Origin: Diadophis punctatus similis
Lineage: Eukaryota > Chordata > Lepidosauria > Squamata > Dipsadidae
Assembly (NCBI GenBank): GCA_023053685.1
Contig: JALIGW010000005.1
Location: 31,400,480 to 31,464,479 of the forward strand
DNA length: 64,000 nt
Direction: 5' to 3'
Shown here: positions 55,546 to 64,000 of the stretch, piece after piece
Layout: the number at the start of each line of letters is the position of its first letter
How positions within the stretch are numbered: position 1 is the first letter of the stretch
The notes under the pieces: model-generated
Told to the model about the DNA's origin: nothing
Seen by the model: the letters and a program-made list of their open reading frames with translations, nothing else
The model's database searches: none
Program-made: the position numbers and the translations under genes

Positions 55546-56238
55546 GGTTATAAGGCAGATATTCTTATTCCTATCTGTTTCTGAAGAACTGGATCTTATT
55601 GCTATTGTTGAAGGCTGAAACTCCTTCATGTCAGAATTTCTGATTTACATTTTTTGTGGTAGTTGCAGGATTTGTTCATTCCTGTGGTATCTACTTTTAA
55701 TCAACTCACCTGTCTTTTCCTAAAGAAATGTAGCTGAGCTTGCTCTGAATAATTAAAATACACAATAGACAACTGTTTTCTGCTTGTTTAACACACCAAG
55801 AACTGCTTAAAATCTGTTGCTTTCATTGATTGCCAAAAAATGAGCTATCTAATCACATATACTTTCAGTGAAAAAGTAATAGAAATTTCTAAATATTTTC
55901 GTTTGAGCATTCAAATTATCAATGAACAGGCTTCATTTCCTATGGAAAACACTTATGTAGGCCTGGGCTTTTTAAAACAAACAGACAAACCTTTGAAATA
56001 AAAATGTATTAGTCAGGGTTTTTTTCTGTCATTATTATTTTTTCCTTATTGAGATACATTTAGTGTTTAGATTTTCTCCAAATGTCTATCTCTGCCAGTA
56101 CTGCATTTTAAACATGCTTTGGCCCTTTTTCCTGCAAGAGTGATTTTACAGCAGTGGCAACAATGGGAAGGAGCTGAGAAAGATAATGTAACCCCAGAGA
56201 TAGCGTTGCATTAAAATGTTTTTTTTTTTGTTTCCCAG
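55546..56238. other. ABLIM1 intron before the third exon
   Basis: AT-rich, with a T9 run and TTTCCCAG acceptor at the end. Nothing else is seen. Confidence 0.5.
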
Positions 56239-56348
56239 ACGTCCTTTTCCACCAGGAGACAGGGTTACCTTTAATGGAAGAGACTGTCTCTGTCAAATGT
56301 GTGCTCAACCAATGGCATCCAGTCCAAAAGAACCTGCCACTTCCAGTA
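56239..56348 (+). CDS. ABLIM1: ABLIM1 internal coding exon: end of LIM2 and linker toward LIM3
   Basis: This 110-nt exon finishes the Lys codon and encodes RPFPPGDRVTFNGRDCLCQM and then CAQPMASSPKEPATSSS. It holds the last two LIM2 zinc ligands (the CLCQMC segment) and the short Ser/Pro-rich linker that precedes LIM3. The acceptor is TTTCCCAG ending at 56238 and the donor is GTAAGT at 56349. The exon ends one base into the next codon. The intron before it is 4,112 bp. The next ABLIM1 exon, which should start LIM3 with a CAGC motif, is not found in the remaining 7.6 kb and presumably lies beyond the window. The exon lengths and phases agree with one continuous, functional reading frame across the three exons. 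Confidence 0.96.
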
Positions 56349-58168
56349 GTAAGTATTGCATCTTTTCTAAATACTCCATAGTCTGGATGGTTATATTTCT
56401 ATATTCTGCTGCTGCTTTATTCTAATGTGCAGTGATGACTTTGGCTACGAGTTGGGTTTGCATTCTAGAAATTAGAAACAGTCTCCTCCTATTCCTGCAG
56501 CCTGCTGGTATTTTATTCATTTATTTATTGTTTAATTTAACTGCACCTGGAAAAACTAAGTAGATACAGCGTAGTTCTTTTTATTCAAAAGAGGTCAAAT
56601 TTTTTTGTATACGAATATTTAAAGATTACATTATTTTAATTTTGATAAGTAAAATAACTATTCATAAGTAAAAGTAAGTAAAACCCTTTTATAAGACCTT
56701 TGTGTTTTGTAGTTACTTGCTTTAAAAAAAATTTGTAAGAGAAATATTTAAGAGAAGTAAAGAAGATTAGGATTATATTAGGTGTGACTGAATTAAGTCA
56801 ATCTCCAATCTAAAGACAGAGTACACCCGAAAATAACGATAGGCACATTCAAAGACTGTCTTCTCTACCTTCTTAATCAAGTTGTCTCAACTGCAGCTGA
56901 CATTTTTTCTTTCCATTAATGTATTGTGTATATACATAGGTATAAAGTCAGAACATAGATACAAATATACCGGTATGTACATATGAATTAACAGCAACTG
57001 ATTAAAATGTAAAGAGTCTGTAAAATAAAGCATTCCATTCATAGACGTAAATGATCCCTTGACTATATGTGTGCACTTAACATCATTCTTTGTCATACAC
57101 ATCCCACAGACTTAAATATGTTCAGTAGATTTTGTAGATACAAATAGATTTCGTATCCATATTTTAGAGCTGTATTCTGAAAAATGGAGCTGACTTCTTG
57201 CTTTTACTAGTGTTTTATTTCAGTTGTGTTTTCTTCCCTTAAACAGTGTCTATCCTGAACACACTCACATGCACACATACACACATGCACACATAGAAAC
57301 CCCCTAAAAGAAGCACACATCATTTTCTATATTAGTTCTTCCTATCTATAATTGTACATCATTCCAAATTACAAGGTGAACTTACATATGTATTGCAGAA
57401 TTATCACGAAGGTATAGGTAATGGGAAACTTAATATTGCAGTTATTAATGAAATGTAACATCAAATGTCCTATAAGAAAACATTAAAACAGATACATTTC
57501 TCCATTAAATTACCTAAAGTAGAATAAATGGAGTTCTGTTTGTTTTGCCTTTCATTCATTTTACAAATCACAAATTAGAAACTCCAAATGTTTGGTGTTC
57601 TTACGTAACTTTTCATTAAATAACTCACATTACATTACATTCTTATTATATCTGTCTGCAACAGTTTGTATTATAAATAAATTTCCTTTTAACAAAACAG
57701 TACAGAAATCTTAAGAAAACACATTACTGGCACAAAAGGATCTTCTAATAGTGTCCAAACAAAAAAATTAGAATGTTATAACTTTAGATAGAGCAGTTTT
57801 GACAGAATGAGGACACGTTTGCTATGAGAATATATGTATTATATCTGTTATGAATATAAACATATTTTGCTATGAAATTATTTTAATGGAGTCCTCTTGT
57901 CCATTTTGGCTTTAAATGGTCAGATATTAGATAACTCTTGAGCCTAAAGCCTCATTTGGGGGAGAATATCACTGAAAGAGCATCTGAAACTTTAGATATA
58001 ACATTGTGTTATAGCAGGGTCAAGTAGAATTAATGTTAACTTTTTTTCATGTTTTGATGGGATTCCATAAAGGCTTGTAAGATTGAAATCTTAATTCAGT
58101 TTTGGGGACAGTTGCTATGATGTTATTGCTATAATATCAATATGTCTTTTTAGTTTAAAAAAGGGATA
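56349..58168. other. ABLIM1 intron, no recognised element
   Basis: About 1.8 kb, AT-rich. A CACACATRCAC run is at 57260-57295. No LIM3 exon is found. Confidence 0.55.
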
Positions 58169-58176
58169 TCTTAAAG

Positions 58177-58491
58177 CAGCGGAGGGTTCCGGTTATTTTT
58201 GCTACCGGTGCGCATCGCAAGCATACGCAGAAGTGAACTCGTGTTCCATCGGGCGATTTCACTTCCGCGCATGCTTAGGAAAACATTACAAGCTGAAACA
58301 CAGCTGAGGAGCTTCTCAGCTGTGCTTCGGAGGAAGAATAAAAGTCGATATTGAAACAAGGGCGGGTGGGAGGGCTTTTTTCCGACAGCTCACGATGTGG
58401 AGAAACCGGAAAAAAGCGCCAAAAAATGATATCATCGCTGGGCTCCTACTGATGCGGCGTCCCGCACAGCACTGGTAGGAACCCACTACTG
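58177..58491. mobile_element. hAT MITE (GGAGGGTTCCGG / GTAGGAACCCACTACTG ends), 315 bp
   Basis: Ends CAGCGGAGGGTTCCGG and TGGTAGGAACCCACTACTG. Octamers TCTTAAAG (58169-58176) and ACTTAAAG (58492-58499) match at 7 of 8. GTGAACTCGTGTTCCATCGG with its partner near 58255 makes a GCGCATGC-centred hairpin. Confidence 0.85.
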
Positions 58492-58552
58492 ACTTAAAGA
58501 GAAATGGCCAGACTCATGTTGCATTTCATTAAAAATGGATTGGAGAATGGGC

Positions 58553-58904
58553 ATAACTCTTGCACTTAGGACTTTTGCAAGAATTATGCAATTATGATTT
58601 TGATCACATAACATGTTATGTGATCAAAATTCAGACAATCAGCATGTATTTACAACACTTGCCATGTCCTGGGATCAAGTGATGACCGTTTGCGAACTTT
58701 TCAGCTGCCTTCTGACAAGCGAAGTCAATGTGGGAGGGGGGAGCTGGATTTGTTTTAACAACCACATGATTCATTTAATAATCACGGTTATTTGCTTAAC
58801 AACCATTACAAAAAAGGTTTTATAATAAGGCACAATTCACTTAACCATCCTGCCTTGCAATGAAAATTACTAGTGATCATAAGTTGAGGATTACCTGTAT
58901 GGCT
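58553..58904. mobile_element. TA-type DNA element, truncated (TTGAGGATTACCTGTA end)
   Basis: The right end GATCATAAGTTGAGGATTAC plus CTGTA and interior phrases (GTCCTGGGATCAAGTGATGA, ATTCACTTAACC) match the family at 4141-4610. The left end is degenerate. ATCACATAACATGTTATGTGAT at 58601-58622 is a perfect palindrome inside it. Confidence 0.6.
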
Positions 58905-60964
58905 GAGGTCCACCTTCATTTTTCTTAAATGAATAAAATCTTACAAGTTTGCCAAAAATGACATACAAATACCGTACATCCAAAAGGAGGTGATTCACTG
59001 GAGTAGTTGGTCCCGTGCTTGAATATTTTGCATTTTGTTATAAAATGTTGGAAATGTTGATCCCATATTTACTCGAGACACAGGAAATTGGTTCAATTTC
59101 CTGTGTCTCAAGTAAATACGGAGTCAGCAAATCTCAATATCTTCTTCACAATCAACAAGCAGCCTAGAAAATCGCACATCTTTTCAAGTTCAGCGGAAAT
59201 GAATTAAATCAGGTTGCCTTTTAAATACCATCTTCCCATAGTCTTGTAATATATTACATGTCGAAAAGTTGTTTTGACTCTCCTTCTGGAAACTGCTATG
59301 ACGTCTATATGCTTCTGGGCAAGTGACATCGCTTTTGTCAATTTGTTCTTTTTTCTCTCAAGTGTGAAAGAACCTTGGAAATGCCGTATTGTTTATGTCC
59401 TTTAGCCTGAAAATTTTTCGTCCTTTTAGAAAGAACACTGAGTCATTGTCGTAATCCAAAGCTTGGATCATCTTGGACACTATCCAGTTTGCTCACTGAT
59501 TGAAAATCGAAAAGCTTTTAACAAAGGCACACGCGTTCACAGGCACACACACATGTCGCTCTGTCTCAAGAATTAACTCCAAAACATTACCTGGCAACAA
59601 TTTGTATTAGTCTTAGTCTCCTTGTGGCCTGAAATTCAGAGGGGAAATTTATCATATTATTATTTACTCTGCTGTTCTGTTGGCATAGATACTCCTTGGA
59701 AGGAACACAACAGAGATGCAGCCTGTAACTTAGGGCATCCCTATCAGAAACTTCTGTTATTCTTCATTAACTGCTCTCTTCCATAATTTTTTTAAAGGGC
59801 ACAACAGTTGTTGGAAGCAAATATGATGTTATATTCCTAGTGGAGATCATTCCCGCTTATCATTTACACCTGGTTTCTGAATTTCGGCCTAAAGGTTCCT
59901 CCTCCTGACATAAATCAGTTGTTTCATCCCATGAAATGTGGAAGGCTGTGCCATTAATTTTCTGTGCAGTTTACTTTCAGCAACTAGGATCTGATTATGT
60001 CATGAAATGTTCATAAAGTTACACAAAAGAGCTGGAGAGAAGCCAACACCCAGAATTAGGCCATAAGCATGGTTTTATTACAGCATATAGGTGTATATCC
60101 ATTTTCTTCAAGTTTCAGATTTCTTGGTAGTGCTCTTTAAAATCAGTCCATTAATATGTTTGTTTTGAAAAGATTACATCTGCTAACATCATTTCTGGCA
60201 AGTGATTGCAAATCTGCAGGTTGTACTACTTTACTTTTGTCAGTTACATGACACACCCAGGATTTCTGTTCCATTCTCTTTTCTTTTCTTGCCAACTGCG
60301 TAGAGGTTATTTCTCTGCTCACTCTCTCACACACACCCTTGTACAAAAATAAAAAAGGTGGGGAGAGCAGAAATTGGAATAAAAGCTTAGAAGGGGTTCA
60401 GATATAGCATGCCTTGCCTTGTCCTTGTCCTGTTGTTATTTCTTAGCATAGTGTTAACGTTTCTAATTGCTATTTTAGTTTAAAAAGTTATATTTTTACA
60501 TTATATAAAGGAGACTGGCGTAAGCCATACGGAAATATTTCTGTGGAATCTTCTGAAATTATTTATTTTGGATTCTGGTTAATGCAAACTTTGAAATCTT
60601 GGTAACAGATGAATAAATCAAACTGTTTAGACTACCCTACCCCAACGTGATGTTTTCAAGTTGATTCATGTGAACCATGCTGACTTGGAATTTGGGTAAC
60701 TGCAAATGGGACACATTTACAGGCTCATGGCTACATAAAACCACTCTAAAAGTAGTTTCCAAACTAGATCTTACCAAATACTGAGATAGATAGATATAGA
60801 TAGACAAGCTATAGTTGATAGACTGGTAGTTGATTAAAATATTGATTGTCCAGCCTTGTATTGTTCAGAGAAGTCCTTAAAAAGTGTTTATGCATGTACA
60901 CATTTTATTACTTGAATAGAAAAACAAACAGGAAAAATATAAACAGCATACAGAAAGCAAGAAT
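58905..60964. other. ABLIM1 intron with one hairpin; otherwise no recognised element
   Basis: Apart from the inverted repeat at 59063-59121 (listed separately), about 2 kb of AT-rich sequence shows no exon, RNA gene or TE that I can name. Confidence 0.5.
59063..59121. repeat. 28-bp inverted repeat (hairpin)
   Basis: The arm at 59063-59090 (containing ACTCGAGACACAGGAAATTG) pairs with 59094-59121 at 26 of 28 positions across a 3-base loop. Confidence 0.95.
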
Positions 60965-60984
60965 GAAATGAAAATAAACAAAGG

Positions 60985-61108
60985 AGAGCCAGTTTAGTCT
61001 AGTGGTTAAGATAGCAGGCTACAAACCAGGAGACTGAGTTTTAGTCCTGCCTTAGCCATGAAAGTCAGCTGGGTGACCTTGGGCCAGTCACACACACTCA
61101 GCCCAACT
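60985..61108 (+). mobile_element. tRNA-derived SINE with MIR-like core
   Basis: TAGTCTAGTGGTTAAG (A box at 60995-61005), GTTTTAGTCCTGCC (B box), and the core GAAAGTCAGCTGGGTGACCT then TGGGCCAGTCAC form a MIR/CORE-type SINE. It abuts the minus-strand Sauria SINE. Confidence 0.7.
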
Positions 61109-61329
61109 TAATTAGCAATAGCACTTAGACTTATATACCGCTTCATAGTGCTTTGCAGCCCTCTCTAAGCAGTTTACAGAGTTCAGCATATTGCCCCCAA
61201 CAATCTGGGTCCTCATTTTACCCACCTCGGAAGGATGGAAGGCTGAGTCAACCTTGAGCCGGTGAGATTTGAACAGCTGAACTGCTGAACTGCAGTGCTG
61301 CTCTTTAACCACTGCACCATCTCGGCTCT
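61109..61329 (-). mobile_element. Sauria-type SINE, minus strand
   Basis: The reverse complement of the family at 9296: AGCAATAGCACTTAGACTTA at the 3' tip, GGAAGGATGGAAGGCTGAGT, a B-box complement near 61265-61275 and the A-box complement CCACTGCACCA near 61310. Confidence 0.85.
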
Positions 61330-61434
61330 TTACAGGGTTGTTGTTGTTGTGGGGGAAACAAGAGAAAGGAGTATTAGGCATGGTCGCCACCTTGCGTTGT
61401 TGATAAAAATAGTAAAGGCAGGGTGTAAATAAAT

Positions 61435-61460
61435 ATAAATAAATAAATAAATAAATAAAA
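61435..61460. repeat. (AAAT)n microsatellite
   Basis: About six AAAT/AATA units, likely a LINE tail remnant. Confidence 0.8.
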
Positions 61461-61504
61461 AGCCATATAGATATATATTCACAGTATATTTGCATACATG
61501 GAAA

Positions 61505-61630
61505 CCAGTGTTGTGTAATTGTTAAGGAGCCAAACTGAGTTAGGAGGATCCAGGTTCTAGCCTCTCTTTAGCCACAGAATCCAGTTGTGTGTATTTGGAC
61601 CAGTCATTCTGTCTTTGACTGGGAAGTAAA
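61505..61630 (+). mobile_element. Decayed MIR-like SINE
   Basis: CCAGTGTTGTGTAATTGTTA, then GGATCCAGGTTCTAGCCTCT and TATTTGGACCAGTCATTC are a worn version of the element at 60985. Confidence 0.5.
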
Positions 61631-61639
61631 GAAAACAAC

Positions 61640-62317
61640 AACATTTATCTATCAACCCTTACTGCAATGGTATGATAGATGGTGCTCCCTGATTTTCAAT
61701 AAACAGCCCTCATCCTACACTGAATAAATTTGTTATGAGTTATTCCAAATGAGCATGTCAATGAATGGGATAGTCATATTTCATTATAATCATCTACAGC
61801 TATCAATATCAAGAATGATTCATTTATAAATCTCTAATAACATTAATTCTGCAGAATACTGAAAAGTTGGGGCCATGTATTTATCTTTCCAATGCTGATA
61901 AATAAGGGCACAAAGAATCCACTTTCTTTGTCAGATGTCAGTTTCCAGATGACAATGGCCCAATTGATTTAGAGAGTTGTTAATAGAACCTGATATATGC
62001 ACTCTAAAGCACATCTCATATTCTGCAGAATATGCAAAGGTCTTATAGTGGATATTGCTCAGTTATTGATGTATTCATGAATAAAGTGTTTCTCTAAAAG
62101 CAGAAAGCTTGAAAATACTTTTTCCACTTTAGGTTATTTAACACATTTTCATGATTTATTTAAATCTTCCAGTTGTTTAGTAACTTTAAAAATATGTCAT
62201 CAATGTGCTTTAAAAACTACATCCTGGTGTTCATATGTAACACCAGAAATAGAAACAAAGACCAGATTTTTTAAAAAAGAACTCTAAGCTGTTTTCAAAG
62301 AGAATAATAATTGAGGG
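61640..62317. other. ABLIM1 intron, no recognised element
   Basis: I see no supported feature. Confidence 0.5.
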
Positions 62318-62325
62318 TCTGGCAG

Positions 62326-62559
62326 CAAGGGTGAAATGCTGCCGGTTCGGGTGTGCCTGTTGATGGTCGGAGAGCCAGTAGTGCGAGGCTTCGCCCACCC
62401 GCCCGGACGTCGCCATTTGGGTTCTTTTATCCTCTGCACATGCACAAAGCGTTCTGCACATGCACAGAGGGTAAAAGAACCCAAATGGCAGCGTCCGGGC
62501 GAAGCCTCGACTCTCCGACCACCGATAGGCACGCCTGAACCGGCAGCATTTCACCCCTG
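62326..62559. mobile_element. Palindromic hAT MITE (GGGTGAAATGCTGCCGG ends), 234 bp
   Basis: Left CAAGGGTGAAATGCTGCCGG and right CCGGCAGCATTTCACCCCTG extend into an almost full-length foldback. The octamers TCTGGCAG and ACTAGCAG match at 6 of 8. Its centre (GTAAAAGAACCCAAATGGC and complement) equals the core of the SPIN-type element at 24741. Confidence 0.85.
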
Positions 62560-62569
62560 ACTAGCAGTA

Positions 62570-63885
62570 TATGTAATCTGCACTTGGTAGTCCCAAAGCA
62601 GTGGTTACATGTCAGATTGATGCTCCATTATCATCCTGAAGCGGCACACAGGACATTTTACCTTCACCCTCCATAACAAAAAAGCATTTTTTTAAAAGAC
62701 CCCTAATGCACTAGTCCTTTTGGAAAAGCAGCAAGATTCATGTATCATTACGATTGTCTACTACTCTCTTGTCCCTCTCTGTTATGCCCCGACCTTCATT
62801 GTGCTTCTGCTTCTTATATTTATCATACCATTAAATTATGCATTTGAAAGCTCTTCTCAAAACCTCTTGACTAATTTATAGGTGGGCATCATAACAGATC
62901 TATTCTTCTTGTGTAGTTTTATTTATTTTCTTGTTGTGAGGTACAACAGTTAGATTTATTATTCTAGAGGCAAGATGAATGTGCCTTTCAAAGATTTTAT
63001 AATGCAGAAGACCCGAAAAGAAAGATTGCTATGCTTTTGAAGCAATTTTTTAAATTGGATTTTTGAAGAGGACAAATGGATATTGACTAACTGTTAAAAT
63101 TTAATTATTTTTTCCTGTTTTAAAGGTTTGGATAATTTTTTTTGAGAACATAGAGAAGCTTCATAACTAAATACCACAGATCTTAATTTTTTTAATTTTG
63201 AATGACTACTTAGGGACAATTAAATAACTGCTTGATTTGATATCAAAGAGAGTACTAGGAATATTGCAATTATCTTGGAGCAATTGTGTAGTTAAAAAAT
63301 TGACCACTCAAAGCTTATATTGTTAATCAAGACCATCTGAGGATACTGGATCTGTGCTACTTGATGAAGACTAAGGGTTCATCCAACTGACCTTGAAATA
63401 TAGCATAGGAAGTAAGACACATTGGCAATTCTGATAAATCACTGAACCTCTTCTTTCTGTCTGGCTGGAAACAGCATTTAAACGCAAGAACGTTGTGGCC
63501 TAGGAAAAATAGTTTTAGAATCTGGTCCACGAGTAGGGATCTGCTTCCCCTCTAGTAGGAGCAGAATCTGATTGGCTTATGTTACTATATTATCAAATTC
63601 AATTGACTTAATTAACTGGCAATATTTCTCTAAGGTTTTGGATGGAAACTTTCCTGACCCCCCCCCCCTAGAAATGCCAGGGAATTAATTTTGGACTTTC
63701 TGCATGCAAAACAGATGCTGTACTGCTGAGCATTGGCAGGCAGAATAACCAATAGGCAGATATTATGGGAAATGGCGTGAAACAAGATCCAATATCTAGT
63801 GCAACATTCATTGTTATAACGTGATTGGATTAAATTTAGAAACTTTCATGCTTAGAATTAGACTTAATGAATTCACTGAGACAAG
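62570..63885. other. ABLIM1 intron, no recognised element
   Basis: AT-rich sequence with a C-run at 63658-63669. No LIM3 exon or TE is recognised. Confidence 0.5.

Positions 63886-63886
<1 letters not shown>

Positions 63887-63953
<67 letters not shown>
63887..63953. repeat. (TG)n microsatellite, about 33 units
   Basis: An uninterrupted TG run ending in TGCATGCGCACATGCA. Confidence 0.98.
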
Positions 63954-64000
63954 ATGCGCACATGCACCTTCATGACAGTGTTATCCAGCAACTCTCCTGG

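Noticed and set aside
56349..64000. Additional ABLIM1 exon (LIM3)
   Set aside because: I looked for a splice-bounded segment encoding a CxxC motif followed by KNGQALLALD-like sequence and found none in this interval.

Overview
This window is vertebrate nuclear DNA, most probably from a squamate reptile and more specifically a snake. The only host gene I can recognise is ABLIM1 (actin-binding LIM protein 1), on the plus strand. Three consecutive internal coding exons lie at 25593-25727, 51943-52126 and 56239-56348. They encode the start of the LIM region: all of LIM1, all of LIM2, and the first residues of the linker to LIM3. All have AG/GT splice sites and their codon phases chain perfectly (1, then 0+2, then 1). 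The upstream exon and the remaining LIM, linker and villin-headpiece exons fall outside the window. One possible alternative first exon (12102-12117) has the right phase to splice to the first of these exons.

Almost everything else is intron filled with transposable elements, and their mix supports a snake: RTE-BovB, CR1/L3-like and L2-like LINEs, an L1-type ORF1, a Penelope-like element, R4-like and other non-LTR fragments, Sauria-type tRNA SINEs, a retroviral-type solo LTR, and many short hAT and TA-flanked DNA transposons. Several microsatellites appear to have grown from LINE tails.

Layout: 243-2760 is a decayed BovB interrupted by a TA-flanked DNA element. 2.9-5.3 kb holds small DNA transposons. 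5.5-6.7 kb is an L2-like LINE with an inverted 5' end. 7.4-15 kb is mostly quiet intron with one SINE. 15.3-16.5 kb holds a hAT MITE and an RT fragment. 19.4-22.8 kb holds nested CR1/hAT copies and a large TAGTG satellite. 24.7-26.1 kb holds three hAT elements around the first ABLIM1 exon. 26.5-28.6 kb holds two LINE 3' ends. 33.1-34.3 kb is Penelope-like. 34.5-36.2 kb is a large non-autonomous hAT with a GA-rich core. 36.3-38.9 kb is an L1-like element with ORF1 but no ORF2. 39.5-47.6 kb holds several hAT/TA elements and microsatellites. 50.6-51.3 kb is a solo LTR. 52.8-54.7 kb is a LINE interrupted by a SPIN-type hAT element. 55-62.6 kb holds further MITEs and SINEs.

No rRNA, tRNA gene, CRISPR or bacterial-type system is present. 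The most interesting material is the transposon archaeology: an ORF1-only (HAL1-like) element, two hAT elements sharing one target octamer, an identical palindromic core inside two unrelated hAT end families, and SPIN insertions with clean 8-bp target duplications.
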